Source of the DNA: Streptomyces sp. NBC_00239
GTDB lineage: Bacteria; Actinomycetota; Actinomycetes; Streptomycetales; Streptomycetaceae
DNA: 64,000 nucleotides
Direction of reading: 5' to 3'
Assembly (NCBI RefSeq): GCF_036194065.1
Contig: NZ_CP108095.1
Span: forward strand, 62,001-126,000
Part shown: piece by piece, positions 44,851 to 54,348 of the stretch
How the letters are laid out: every line of letters begins with the position of its first letter
Numbering within the stretch: the stretch's first letter is position 1
Notes under the pieces: model-generated
What the model was told of the DNA's origin: nothing
Database searches by the model: none
Seen by the model: the letters and a program-made list of their open reading frames with translations, nothing else
Program-made: the position numbers and the translations under genes

Positions 44851-45406
44851 ACCGCGGAGGCGGGCACCAGCGAGGACTGGGCTCAAGGTGACGACGAGCA
44901 GATCTCCTCTGACGCCCGCACCTTACGGCCGAGCTTCCTCGCTCTCTGCGGCCCCTCGTCCTTGCCCAGCCGCCATGACCGTCACAGATATCCGCCCCAG
45001 CCGATTTCACAGATTTTCATCACCATCACCGGCGTAGGACCTCTTCCCCTGGCTATATCGCAGGTAGGACACCTCATGCAGCTAAGGAGTCAAGGTGTCC
45101 GGCAGGGACACCGGTCTGAAGGCGTCAAGTAAGTCATGATCACAGGGATGTGTCGGGCGTGAAGGCGTACGTCCGAAGCGGATCCAGATGTAGCTCGTGC
45201 GGACTCGGCAGGAGCGCCATCCAGCCACACCCAGGCCCCTGGGTCTCCCGATCGTACGAAGGACCGGAATCAACCCGCCAACAAGGTAAGGAGTGTCGTA
45301 GTCGGCCCGTACGGCCAAGTACCACGCTCAGTTCTCGGGCTGTCCTGGGTGGACCAGTCGGCGGCAGGAGATCCCGTTCGCTCGTCGGGTCGGTGATCCT
45401 CGGAGG
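44851..45406. other. Intergenic region with a short hairpin
   Basis: No reading frame here has family similarity or a good start. A GGTGTCC/GGACACC inverted repeat at about 45093-45111 could end transcription from 44047 or act at an operator. Promoters for the WYL regulator should lie near the right end. Confidence 0.4.
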
Positions 45407-46465
45407 ATGCGTGCCGCCCGCCTGATCCGTATGGCTCTCCTGATCCAGTCGAACCCCGGCCTGACTGCGGCTGCCCTCGCTCGTGAGCTGGAGATCTCCG
45501 AGCGGACCGTGATCCGCGACGTCCAGGCGTTGCAGGAGGCCGGCGTCCCCGTCCGGTCGGAGCGGGGCCGGGTGGGCGGGTACTTCCTTGCCGCCGGATA
45601 CCGGACCCGGCTCACCACGCTCCATCCGAGCGAGGCGGAGACGCTCTTCCTGTTCGGTCTGCCCTCGGCGTTGCGGGACCTGGGGCTGTCGGACGCGGCG
45701 GAAACTGCCCGGCTGAAGCTGACCGCGACCCTGCTCCCGTCGGTACGCCAGGCCGCTGAGTCCTCGGTGCGCCGCTTCCACCTCGACGCTCCCGCCTGGT
45801 TCCGCGAACCCGCCACCCCGGAACTGCTGCCGGAACTGGCCCGCGCGGTGTGGGCGGACCGGGCCGTCGAGCTGTCGTACGCGCGGCCGGGCCGGGACGG
45901 CGCACCGTCCTCTGCCGTGGCGCGGGTGGTGGAGCCGTACGGGCTCGTGCTGAAGGCCGGTACTTGGTACGCCGTGGCCCGCATCCCCGGTGAGCGGGAG
46001 GATCATGACGGCGGCTGGCGTACCTACCGGGTCGACCGGATCACTGCCCTCGGCCCCGTTCACGGAGCGGAGGAGCCGTTCGTGCGCGACTCGTCGTTCG
46101 ACCTGGCCGCGCACTGGGACGCCCGCTCGGCCGCCTTCGCCCGCACCCTGCTGCGCACCACCGTCACAGTCCGGCTGACCAGCCCGGGGCTGGACCGGCT
46201 GCCGGCAGTCGTGGACGGGGCTGCCGTCGTGGACGCTCTCGCCTCGGCGAGCGCCCCGGACCCCGCCGGCCTGGTCACCGTCGACCTGCCGACGGAGTCC
46301 GAGGACGTCGCCTTCGACCAGTTGGCCCGGCTCGGCGCGGACGCCGAAGTGCTGGCCCCGGCCCGGCTGCGCGCCCGCTTCCGCGAGCGCGCGGCGGCGC
46401 TGACCGCGCTCTACCAGGCCGCCCCCGGGACAGCGTCGCCCGAGGAAGGCGAGGACCAGCGGTAG
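45407..46465 (+). CDS. WYL-domain transcriptional regulator
   Basis: This 352-residue protein starts with a DeoR-type helix-turn-helix (LTAAALARELEISERTVIRD, about 18-38, then VQALQEAGVPVRSERGRVGG), a central WYL-type domain (LARAVWADRAVELSYARPGR, VEPYGLVLKAGTWYAVARIP, TYRVDRITAL) and a WCX-type C-terminal extension. Such regulators often sense nucleic acids or small ligands and control nearby genes. Its 3' end overlaps the convergent dehydrogenase gene by 55 bases. Confidence 0.9.
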   Translation: MRAARLIRMALLIQSNPGLTAAALARELEISERTVIRDVQALQEAGVPVRSERGRVGGYFLAAGYRTRLTTLHPSEAETLFLFGLPSALRDLGLSDAAETARLKLTATLLPSVRQAAESSVRRFHLDAPAWFREPATPELLPELARAVWADRAVELSYARPGRDGAPSSAVARVVEPYGLVLKAGTWYAVARIPGEREDHDGGWRTYRVDRITALGPVHGAEEPFVRDSSFDLAAHWDARSAAFARTLLRTTVTVRLTSPGLDRLPAVVDGAAVVDALASASAPDPAGLVTVDLPTESEDVAFDQLARLGADAEVLAPARLRARFRERAAALTALYQAAPGTASPEEGEDQR

Positions 46466-47445
46466 TCCTCGGCGGAGGCTTCCTTGCCGCCGTAGGTCAC
46501 GTCCTCGAAGTACGCCCAGGCGTCCGGGCGGCTGCCGTCCACGTCCGTCACCCCGTACGCCCTGGCGAGTTCCCCGCTGGAGGTGGACTTGCCGTTCCAC
46601 CGCTGCGCGCGGTCCTGGTCGGCGGCCAGTGCCGCGACCGCACGGGCCAGGTAGCGCGGGGACTCCGCGATCGCGAACGCCGGCTCCTGCGCGACCGCGT
46701 CGCGCCAGTTCTCCTCACTCACACCGAAGTGGGAGAGCATCTGCTCCGAGCGCAGGAAGCCCGGCGAGACCGCGACCGCCGCGCCCCCGTACGGGGCGAG
46801 CTCCTGCCCCAGCCCGAACGCGAGGCGGATCGGGGCGTTCTTCGCCAGGTCGTAGTAGATGTTCTCCCGGTAGCGGCGGTTGAAGTGCGCGGTGCCGTCG
46901 GTGACTTCCACGTGCAGCGGCGCGTCGGAGCGGATCAGCAGCGGAAGCAGCAGCGCCGCAGTGATCACATGCGAGCGCACGCCGAGCTCCAGAATCCGCA
47001 GGCCGTCAGCAAGCGGTGTCTCCCAGCTCTTCTTCCCGAACACCGAGGTGACCAGAAGGTGCTCGCCGCCCCACAGGTCGTTGACGAGGATGTCGAGCCG
47101 CCCGTACTCCCGGTCGATCCGCTCGACGAGGGCGCGTACCTGGGCTTCGTCGAGATGGTCGGTGGGAACCGCGATTCCGGTGCCGCCCGCTGCGGTGACG
47201 AGTTCGGCGGTCTCCTCGATGGTCTCGGTGGTCCGGCCGACCTCGCTGGCCCGGTCCCGGGTGGTACGGCCGGTGACGTACACGGTCGCACCGGCGCGGC
47301 CCAGCTCCACAGCCTGGGCCCGTCCCGCCCCGCGGGTAGCACCCGCCACGAGCGCGACCCGCCCCGTGAGCGGCCCCGCTGGGCCGGCCTGCACGGTGTT
47401 CTGAGTGTTCTGAGTGTTCTGGATCGTGCTGTTCTGGTTCGCCAT
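46411..47445 (-). CDS. Short-chain dehydrogenase/reductase
   Basis: ATG 47445 or 47454 starts a protein of about 344 residues. After a Gln/Asn/Thr-rich N-terminus built on a repeated 9-mer (47400-47420) comes the NAD(P) motif VALVAGATRGAGRAQAVELG, LDILVNDLWGGEHL in the NNAG position, and the YxxxK pair in NIYYDLAKNAPIRLAFGLGQ. It is longer than a classical SDR, with a C-terminal region WAYFEDVTYGGKEASAEDYR. Relatives often sit beside WYL-type regulators. The substrate is unknown. Confidence 0.85.
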   Translation of the reverse strand: MANQNSTIQNTQNTQNTVQAGPAGPLTGRVALVAGATRGAGRAQAVELGRAGATVYVTGRTTRDRASEVGRTTETIEETAELVTAAGGTGIAVPTDHLDEAQVRALVERIDREYGRLDILVNDLWGGEHLLVTSVFGKKSWETPLADGLRILELGVRSHVITAALLLPLLIRSDAPLHVEVTDGTAHFNRRYRENIYYDLAKNAPIRLAFGLGQELAPYGGAAVAVSPGFLRSEQMLSHFGVSEENWRDAVAQEPAFAIAESPRYLARAVAALAADQDRAQRWNGKSTSSGELARAYGVTDVDGSRPDAWAYFEDVTYGGKEASAEDYRWSSPSSGDAVPGAAW

Positions 47446-47645
47446 GGCATCCATCGTTCATGCCAAAACTGACAGAACACGTCACCCTTTACCGGAGGTC
47501 CCGCGCTCGCCCCGACCACAACGCAAACACCACAGGTGGATGCAGGCATCGCCAACCTGCGGGCCGGCTAGCACGCTCAGCAGACCGACCATCGCGCTCA
47601 AGGGCCGACCGCGGCGCTCAGTCTCAATAGCTGTGACTGAGCGTC

Positions 47646-47949
47646 TTACTTGGCCCGTCCGGCCAAGTAGGCGTCCCCTGCAATCGCCCTAGCTACCGGT
47701 GTGATGCCGGCGACCGCTGAGGCGCCAAGAGCCACCAAGGCGTAGGCGCGCGCGAGCTCCACCAGCGCACCGGACGCCTGGCCTGCGGACTGGTCCGCGG
47801 GCCAGCTGAGCTTCCTTGCCGATGGCCGCCAGCAGTGCGTCGCGGGCGTCGGCGACGGCGGGCGGCTGCACCACCTGAATCACCGCAGAGATCTGCCGAA
47901 TCCCTTCCACCGACGTCGCCGCGGTGGCTTCTTCTCCGCCGCTGGTCAC
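47646..47949 (-). pseudogene. Small hypothetical protein, one frameshift
   Basis: GTG 47949 follows AAGGGGGTGA and starts TSGGEEATAATSVEGIRQIS, AVIQVVQPPAVADARDALLA and AIGKEAQLAR. One base off near 47808 the sequence continues as DQSAGQASGALVELARAYAL, VALGASAVAGITPVARAIAG and DAYLAGRAK, ending at TAA 47646. The good ribosome binding site and continuous composition across the shift suggest a recently broken gene. The C-terminal half is hydrophobic and may span the membrane once. Family unknown. Confidence 0.5.
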
Positions 47950-48276
47950 AATCACCCCCTTTGAAGTGGCTGTATACGCTGCGGCAACTGCGCCGGGCAT
48001 CGAGTGGCAAGCGAGCAGATCGCCCACTGAGAGCGATAGAGCGGAATCCGGCAGTGGCCGAGAAACGCTCAAGCGGTCCGCTCTCTTTCAGGTCGTGCTG
48101 GCCGAGACGACCTGGGCACCGGCCTGCGCAGGGTGCGGTCATTGCCAGCGGGATCCGGCCACTATCTGGCCGGTGGGCAGCTTCGTCGCGCCGCGGAACC
48201 GGGAGACCGTGAGCTCGGTATCAGAAGAAGGTCACGGCCGAACCCGGCTGCGACCAGCTCGTTTCACGGAGGACAA

Positions 48277-49284
48277 GTGCCGCAGGACATCGAGTTCCGC
48301 CTGCCTTTCCCACTCTCGGTCAGCCCGGACCTGGAGGGTGCGCGGCAGCGCAATCTGGGGTGGGTGCGGCGTATGGGTCTGGTCGGGGAGGGCCGGTCGC
48401 TGGAGTGGTTCGCGTCGTGGGACATGCCGCTCCTTGCCGCCCGCGGTTTCCCCTACGCGACCGGGCCGGCCCTGGACTTGTGCGCGGACGCAATGGCGTT
48501 CTTCTTCGTGTTCGACGACCAGTTCGACGGCCCTCTTGGCCAGGACCCGGCCCGCGCCGCAGCCGTGAGCCAGCAGCTGATCGACATCCTGCACGGCTCT
48601 ACCCCCGGGCCGGCAGCGGATGCGTGCTCGGTGGCGTTCGCGGAACTGTGGGCGCGCTGCATAGACGGCGCGCACCCGGGGTGGGTGGCGCGTACCGCGT
48701 GCGAGTGGGAGTACTACTTCGCCACGCAGGCCCATGAGGCGATCGGCAGGCTCCGCGGGACCCCTGCCGACATGGAAACCTATCTGCAGGTCCGACGGGG
48801 TATCGCCGGCACCGACCTGCCGCTGTCCCTGGGCGAGCGGGCCGCTGGCATCACCATCCCGGCCGGTGCCTTCCACAGCCCGCACCTGCGGATCATGCGC
48901 CAGGCCGCCATCGACGTCACCTTCATGTGCAACGACGTCTACTCCCTGGAGAAGGAGGAAGCCCGTGGCGACATGGACAACCTCGTCCTCGTCCTCGAAC
49001 ATACCCAGGCGTGCACCCGCGAGGAAGCGATCGCGGCTGCGGTCCGGGAAGTCGACGCTCGTGTCGAGCGGTTCCGGGAGCAGACCCGCCAGATCCCGGC
49101 CATGTGCCTGCACCTCGGCCTCACCGGTCCCCAGCGAACCGCGGTGGCCACGTATGCCGAGGTCATGGGGTTCTGGATGACCGGCTACCACGCCTGGCAG
49201 ACCCAGACCCGCCGCTATACCAGCGCGCTCCAGATCGTCCCTCACACCGGGCCCGGCTACTTCGACGAGGTCCTGGGAGCGTAG
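48277..49284 (+). CDS. Class I terpene synthase (pentalenene-synthase-like)
   Basis: GTG 48277 follows GGAGGACAA. The 335-residue protein starts [20 protein letters not shown], as in pentalenene synthase, and has the metal-binding motifs DDQFD at 80-84 and NDVYSLEKE (Asn219, Ser223, Glu227), followed by the usual ARGD, and an RRYT near the C-terminus. It should cyclise a prenyl diphosphate, most likely farnesyl diphosphate, to a sesquiterpene using Mg2+. No P450, prenyl transferase or other terpene gene adjoins, so it is an orphan; the product cannot be named. Confidence 0.9.
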   Translation: MPQDIEFRLPFPLSVSPDLEGARQRNLGWVRRMGLVGEGRSLEWFASWDMPLLAARGFPYATGPALDLCADAMAFFFVFDDQFDGPLGQDPARAAAVSQQLIDILHGSTPGPAADACSVAFAELWARCIDGAHPGWVARTACEWEYYFATQAHEAIGRLRGTPADMETYLQVRRGIAGTDLPLSLGERAAGITIPAGAFHSPHLRIMRQAAIDVTFMCNDVYSLEKEEARGDMDNLVLVLEHTQACTREEAIAAAVREVDARVERFREQTRQIPAMCLHLGLTGPQRTAVATYAEVMGFWMTGYHAWQTQTRRYTSALQIVPHTGPGYFDEVLGA

Positions 49285-49679
49285 ATCCGTATCAGACGCG
49301 ATTCACTCGTGCCGGGGCGGCATTGTGGTGTCGCCCCGGCTTTCCCCCGGGTCGGACGGGTCTGGGGTGTGCCGCAGGATTTCCCGCAGATATGCGACGC
49401 GTGCGGCCGGGTCGGGCCGCAAGGCGATGCCGTCGGTCCCGCTCACCGTGTTGAGCAGGGTGCGCAAGGGGACGGGCAGCAGTGCGAGGAAGGGCAGGAC
49501 GGCGAGGTAGCGGGGCAGGTGGACGACCGGTCGGGGGCGGCGGCGCGGTGCGGTGACCGCGGCGCCGACCTGGTCGGGACGGACGGGCCGGAACCCGCGC
49601 TGCGCGCCCAGTCCGGTGCTTGCCGCGGTGGATGCCCGGTAGGGGCAGACGGTGCTGACCTTGATGCGGCACCCACATG

Positions 49680-50180
49680 GCGGGTGTCGACCTCCTTCCA
49701 CGTGCCGTCGTCGCCGAGGAAGTTGACCCGCTCGTTGTAGTAGCGCGTCGTGAAGGTGCCGTCCGGGTTGGTGAAGGTCCGCGCCTCGGCGGCCCGTTTC
49801 GCGGGCACTTCCTTGCTGGCCTTCGGGTCGAAGCCCTTGGGTGCGGCCCGGCGCGGGGACGGGACCTTCACGTAGGGGGGCAGCGGCACCTTGGGGGCCT
49901 TGCCCGGCTTGATGCGGGTGGTGCCGGAGTCCGGGGCGAGTTCGCCGCGTCCCTTCAGGGCATCCGCGCGGCCGCCGGACGCGGCCGCGTCGGTGGCGTC
50001 GCCGGGGGCGGAGTGGCCGCGCCCGCGGGCCGACCCCCAGCCCTGTTCCGGTAGTTCGCCGGCTCCGGGGCCGGATCTGGAGGCGGACCACAGGCCGGCG
50101 GCCTGTGCTGCCTGTTCCGTGCCCGCGAGCACGGTCATGGTGATCGCCATGGATATGACGAGTGGACGGGTGATGCGCAC
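49680..50180 (-). pseudogene. Truncated N-terminus of an Rhs/wall-associated-type exported protein
   Basis: From about 50180 the minus strand encodes a signal peptide (TRPLVISMAITMTVLAGTEQ, cleavage after AQAA), a Ser/Gly/Pro-rich linker and the start of an Rhs-type exported protein: KVPLPPYVKVPSPRRAAPKG, RTFTNPDGTFTTRYYNERVN, FLGDDGTWKEVDTR. After that (about 49680) the expected repeat domain is missing and the frame continues in unrelated sequence to 49443. The large repeat body and any C-terminal toxin have been deleted. Confidence 0.6.
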
Positions 50181-50520
50181 CGCGTTGAGCTCCCTCAGAG
50201 TTGATCAGTCGGGGCAGTAAATCCGGGCTCCCAGGAAAATCGCAAACCTGCCCGACCGCTGGTCCGTTCAGGCCCGGATACGTGCAACACCGAGCGGTTT
50301 CCACCGACGGGAACCGGTACCTCCGCACTCGTGCGCGAGGCACGAGCGGAAGGACGGCCCGTACTGATCCGCCACCGGCGGAACCCCCCTCCCGTGGGCA
50401 CGGACGGCCACAGCCCACCGCCGTTACGGTTCCGTCCGGGTGCTGTTCTACGATCGCGGCTCGGCGAGCGTGCGCGGCGCCGTACGAGGGCTGGACGGAC
50501 TGGACGGAATGGGGGACGGA

Positions 50521-51210
50521 ATGGCGATCGAGAGGCCTGGCCGGCCGGAGGACCTGCCGGCGGCCGAGGTGCTGTGGGCGCGCTGGGCCCTGGTCGCCGT
50601 ACTGGAGGCCACGGCGGAGGCGGAGACCCGGGGCGTCCACCGCGGCGGCGCCTGGATCGACGGCCTGGGCCTGCACCTCGACGACCGCGGCTGCACCTGG
50701 TGGACGTTCGAGCAGGTGGGCGAGGGCCGCTACGTGCTGTACGGCGAGGACGAGTCCAGTGCCGTGAAATGGCACGAACCCGCGATCGACATGCTGGCGC
50801 AGGCGCCGGACTGGCTGCCGTACGAGCGCCTGCGGGAGCTGCTGGAGGGCTCGGAGCTGGGCTGCGTGTACTGGTACGAGAACGGTGCCTGGGCCCGCGC
50901 CCCCTACCCGGACGACCTCGACGACGACGGCCTCGACTGCGGAATGAGCCGTTTCGCGGTGCGCGAGGAAGCGCTCCGCGACCTGATCGCCGCGGAACGC
51001 GGCCTGCCGCGCGGGCGGGCGGACGGCCTGCTGGCCGCCGCCGAGGCGCGCGGCCTCACGGCGGTCGAGATCCGGGAGGTGCTGGACGCGGCCTCTGTCG
51101 CGCACGAGTACGTGCCCGCTGACCGGGAGGCGATGCTGCGGTCCCTGGATCTCGCGACCCTGACGGCCCCCGTCTCCGCCACTCCGGCCCCGTCGAACAC
51201 CTCCGACTGA
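50521..51210 (+). CDS. Conserved hypothetical protein
   Basis: ATG 50521 is preceded by GGGGGA; ATG 50509 and a start at 50440 are also in frame. The 229-residue acidic, soluble product reads AEVLWARWALVAVLEATAEA, GAWIDGLGLHLDDRGCTWWT, RYVLYGEDESSAVKWHEPAI, CVYWYENGAWARAPYPDDLD and a helical C-terminus. The Trp/Tyr-rich strands suggest an SMI1-like or similar alpha/beta fold, but I do not assign a family. It is divergent from the truncated Rhs-type gene, which could fit an immunity role; this is speculation. Confidence 0.65.
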   Translation: MAIERPGRPEDLPAAEVLWARWALVAVLEATAEAETRGVHRGGAWIDGLGLHLDDRGCTWWTFEQVGEGRYVLYGEDESSAVKWHEPAIDMLAQAPDWLPYERLRELLEGSELGCVYWYENGAWARAPYPDDLDDDGLDCGMSRFAVREEALRDLIAAERGLPRGRADGLLAAAEARGLTAVEIREVLDAASVAHEYVPADREAMLRSLDLATLTAPVSATPAPSNTSD

Positions 51211-51330
51211 CACCGGGAGCCCCTCCCGCCGCCGCGACCGCCGCGGCCACCCGCACGACTGGCCGGCCCCGGCCCGCACCCGGGGCAGCCCTCCGGCAAG
51301 GGGAGCCCGCCGACGACCGGCGAACCGTCG

Positions 51331-51665
51331 GTGCATGCCGACCGCGGGTTGCTCGCGGCGGGCGGGGACATCATCAACTCGGTGACCCTCTACGTCGAGA
51401 ACGGCACGGTCCAGCCGCAGGGGGCGTACGGGCCGATCGCTGACGTCCTGGCACCCGCCGGGCTGTGCAACGCGCCCCGCCACAGAACTGTTCGTCGACC
51501 GAGGTGAGGCCTCAGCCTGCTGGGCGCCGCTTTCGCGACGCCCGGCGAGGTCGTCGTGCAGGCCGTTCACGGCCTGGGCGGAATCGGGAAGTCGAGCCTG
51601 GCCGCCCACTGGTCCCGCCATCACCACACCGGCAACCCCCACCGGCACTCGCTGGTTCGCGGCGA
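51331..51665 (+). pseudogene. NB-ARC/TPR-type protein, N-terminal debris
   Basis: The frame first reads EPSVHADRGLLAAGGDIINS, VTLYVENGTVQP, then after frame changes near 51480-51520 RPATELFVDR, and SLLGAAFATPGEVVVQAVHG, LGGIGKSSLAAHWSRHH. The last piece is the Walker A loop of an NB-ARC/STAND NTPase. At least two frameshifts and loss of the whole remaining NTPase and repeat region make it non-functional. Confidence 0.6.
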
Positions 51666-51790
51666 CATCTCGGAGCGCACGGTCTCTCACGGGCCGTAAC
51701 AGGGTTAATTCGGCTCGTAGTTATTGGATGAATCCTCGACTGAATTCACGTCAACAAGGATTCGCGGATTATCTCGATTCGATAACGAGA

Positions 51791-51991
51791 TCACCATATT
51801 GGCCTGGACCATCCGCGACCAGGACAGGCAACCCCATTGCTTTTAAAGGGAACTGACTTGTCATCAAATGAATAGGTCAGGTAACGGTCGGATATCTTGA
51901 GCCCGATTCCCGTTTGTCCGAAATCTCCGCCGCGCCCGTCTGGCAGGCTTCCGCTCACCCACTTCTCCGGCCAAAGGTTTGAGGTGTGCAT
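51791..51991 (-). CDS. 66-residue orphan protein in a low-GC patch
   Basis: ATG 51991 gives a protein starting HTSNLWPEKWVSGSLPDGRG and continuing GDFGQTGIGLKISDRYLTYS, then FDDKSVPFKSNGVACPGRGW. Composition (many Ser, Asp, Trp, Lys) is unlike GC-driven chance frames, and the surrounding 300 bases are visibly richer in A and T than the rest of the window. It could be a C-terminal fragment of a larger secreted or toxin-like protein. No family recognised. Confidence 0.4.
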   Translation of the reverse strand: MHTSNLWPEKWVSGSLPDGRGGDFGQTGIGLKISDRYLTYSFDDKSVPFKSNGVACPGRGWSRPIW

Positions 51992-52244
51992 GACTAGTAA
52001 TTGTCGATGGGGGCGTGGGCATCGGCGCAGGCCCGCCGGTCGCGGCACCGGCGCCGGTGTCCCGCCGGTCCGGTCCGCCGTGTCGCGCCGCGCCCGCTGA
52101 CCGCCCGTCACTTCCCGAAGGGCCGTCCACGGCTGCCGGTACCACCGGCCCGGGGCGCAGGCCCCCTTCCTGCAACTGCACAGCAGCCCCGACGACCGGG
52201 GTGTCGTGCATGCAGTTCCCCGTTTCCCGGATTCAAGGAGCATG

Positions 52245-53108
52245 GTGCACAGACGTCGCATGTCCCATCGCAAGAAAGCACTGACAGCCACGGTCACAGC
52301 CGCACTCTCCGGCGGTCTGCTGTTCGGCTTCGGCGCCCTCGCCCAGGCCGATCCGGTCACCGGCACGGTCACCGGCGGGCAGGGCGGCTACCGGACCGTC
52401 AACCACCGGACCGCGCCGTCCCTCTCGGCCCGGATCAACGGCTCCTCGAAGGTCGGCGACAGCATCCGGATGTCCTGCCGGACCACCGGCGACACCGTGG
52501 AGAGCAACCCGCGGTGGATCTACACCGGCTCGTACTACATCGCCGACGCCTTCATCCACGAGAACACCACGCCCCTGCCGGTCTGCGGCTCGACCCCGGA
52601 CCCGAAGCCCACCCCCACGGGCCCCGCGACCGCGAAGACGGTCAGGATCACCATGCAGAAGCAGGTCAGGACCCAGTGGTGCTGGGACGCCTCCGGCGTG
52701 ACCATCGCCAAATACTGGGGCCACTCCGTCACTCAGGAGCAGTTCTGCCGGCTCGCCGCCCAGGGCACCTGGGTGGACTGCAACAACCAGCCCGCGACGC
52801 TGGAGGACATGGCCAACGGGCTGGCCAGGCTGGGCCTGCGCAACAGCGGCCGCAGCCTCTACCGCAACGCCTCGTTCAGCGAGTCCGCCGCGGAGGTCGC
52901 CGCGGGCCGGCCGTTCGCCGTCCGGTTCGGATGGCACAGCGGAGGCGGCCACATGAACGTCATCTACGGCTACGACCGCACCAGCAACATGATCGCGGTC
53001 GGTGACCCGTGGCAGACCACCCAGACCTACACCTGGTGGAACTACTCCACGTACGTGAACAACAACCAGTTCCAGTGGACGCACTCCCGCGTCGGCATCC
53101 AGGACTGA
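52245..53108 (+). CDS. Secreted cysteine peptidase (AvrRpt2/C39-like) with SH3-like domain
   Basis: GTG 52245 is five bases after AAGGAG and fits better than ATG 52242. The 287-residue protein has a signal peptide (ALTATVTAALSGGLLFGFGA, cleavage near LAQA), a bacterial SH3-like domain about 48-105 (YRTVNHRTAPSLSARI, RWIYTGSYYIADAF), a Pro/Thr linker, and a papain-like domain with Cys146 in RTQWCWDASGVTIAKYWG, His236 in GGGHMNVIYGYD and Asp254 in AVGDPWQTT. It should cleave proteins or peptides outside the cell. The next gene follows 14 bases later and is likely its partner. Confidence 0.85.
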   Translation: MHRRRMSHRKKALTATVTAALSGGLLFGFGALAQADPVTGTVTGGQGGYRTVNHRTAPSLSARINGSSKVGDSIRMSCRTTGDTVESNPRWIYTGSYYIADAFIHENTTPLPVCGSTPDPKPTPTGPATAKTVRITMQKQVRTQWCWDASGVTIAKYWGHSVTQEQFCRLAAQGTWVDCNNQPATLEDMANGLARLGLRNSGRSLYRNASFSESAAEVAAGRPFAVRFGWHSGGGHMNVIYGYDRTSNMIAVGDPWQTTQTYTWWNYSTYVNNNQFQWTHSRVGIQD

Positions 53109-53122
53109 GGAGCAGACCGACC

Positions 53123-54094
53123 ATGCAGACCATACGACGCACCAGGCGCGCGGCCATCCGGGCCGCCGTGCTCGCCACTGCCGCACTCGCCTCCGCCCTG
53201 TGCGGAATCGTTCCGGCACAGGCCGCGCCGGGCGACGGCATCGCAGGCTACCCGTCCGCCCGGCAGACCGTCCGCAGCGAACAGCTCCGTGACACCGTCT
53301 CCCGCTTCCTCGTCTCGGCCCGGCAGCACGGCAGTGCCGCGGCCGCCGCGGACGGCGGTCCCGTCGGCGCGCCCGTGAACGCACCCGCCAAGGGCCCCGC
53401 CGCGCCCGGGTTCGTTCTGAAGGACCCGGTGCCGATGTACGAGATCAGCCCCGAGTTCGTGGCCGGCGGGAGCCGGGCCACCCCGCGGACCGCGCTCCGG
53501 CTCTCGTACCTGGCTTCCCGGGTGACCGCCGCCGACGGCACCAGCGCCGCCGTACTGCTCGCACCCAAGCGCAACGCCGCCGCGATGGGAAGCGGCCCGC
53601 AGCAGGTCGGCGCCGCAGGGTGGGAACTGGCCGCCATCCGGGACGGCGAGAACGATGTCCGCCTCGCCGAACGCGGCACCCCGCAGAGCCGCGTCTTCAC
53701 CGAGCCGCAGATCCACGCCTGGTACCGGCTCACCGCCGAGGGCACGGTCGAGCCGCTCAACAGGGAGGCGACCGCCGGTCTCGGCGGAAAGCGCGCCATC
53801 ACCCTCGCCGCCTACCAGAGGCTGGTCAACGCCCGCTACGGCGACAAGTTGCCCGGCTCGGCATACGACCGCAAGGGGATGGCCGGCGGGTACGGCGGCC
53901 TCATGGAAGCGGAATCGAAGGAGTCGCAGCAGCCGGACCAGTCGGATCAGGTCGCGGCCGCGTCCGGGATTCCGGCGGTGGAGCCGTCCCGGAAGCCGCT
54001 GGCCGTCGCCGGGGCCGCGGCTCTGGCTGCCGCCGGCGCCCTCGGCGGCGCGGCAGTCTACGTACGCCGCCGCAGGACTACCGGCTCCCGCTGA
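53123..54094 (+). CDS. Exported, C-terminally membrane-anchored partner protein
   Basis: ATG 53123 has a ribosome binding site (GAGGAG) that overlaps the end of the peptidase gene, showing coupling. The 323-residue product has a twin-Arg-like basic signal peptide (RRTRRAAIRAAVLATAALAS, cleavage after AQA), a soluble domain (FVLKDPVPMYEISPEFVAGG, IHAWYRLTAEGTVEPLNREA, ITLAAYQRLVNARYGDKLPG) and a C-terminal helix AVAGAAALAAAGALGGAAVY followed by RRRR, as in sortase-independent surface anchoring. No family recognised; it may be a substrate, inhibitor or scaffold of the peptidase. Confidence 0.75.
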   Translation: MQTIRRTRRAAIRAAVLATAALASALCGIVPAQAAPGDGIAGYPSARQTVRSEQLRDTVSRFLVSARQHGSAAAAADGGPVGAPVNAPAKGPAAPGFVLKDPVPMYEISPEFVAGGSRATPRTALRLSYLASRVTAADGTSAAVLLAPKRNAAAMGSGPQQVGAAGWELAAIRDGENDVRLAERGTPQSRVFTEPQIHAWYRLTAEGTVEPLNREATAGLGGKRAITLAAYQRLVNARYGDKLPGSAYDRKGMAGGYGGLMEAESKESQQPDQSDQVAAASGIPAVEPSRKPLAVAGAAALAAAGALGGAAVYVRRRRTTGSR

Positions 54095-54314
54095 CGACGC
54101 GCCCCTGGTGCATAGGGGGTGAAGCCCGGGCCGGCAGAGGCACCCCTGTCCGGATGGGGTGCCCCCGGTCCGCCGGCCGCCCTTCACGAGCCCTCCGCCT
54201 CCCCCTACGCGGCGCCCATCGGAGAGGTCCCGGTGGTGGCACGAAGTCATGGATACCTGCGAGGTACGCGCCGCGATCGACGCCCGGTCATGCCCTACGC
54301 AGCGGCATCCGGGC

Positions 54315-54348
54315 CCCGCAAAAGTACGCCCGACCCCAGTTTTGCGGG
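54315..54348. promoter_or_regulatory. Inverted repeat sharing CCCGCAAAAGTA with the site at 57941
   Basis: Arms CCCGCAAAA (54315-54323) and TTTTGCGGG (54340-54348) with a 16-base spacer lie about 130 bases upstream of the lectin-like gene. The left arm plus GTA is identical to the arm of the perfect repeat upstream of the NB-ARC regulator, suggesting one DNA-binding protein for both. Confidence 0.45.

Noticed and set aside
49303..51690. A 795-codon minus-strand frame.
   Set aside because: Mostly antisense to the hypothetical gene at 50521-51210. Its last part (HLPRYLAVLPFLALLPVPLR, near 49480) looks membrane-like and may be a fragment, but it has no start or family match.
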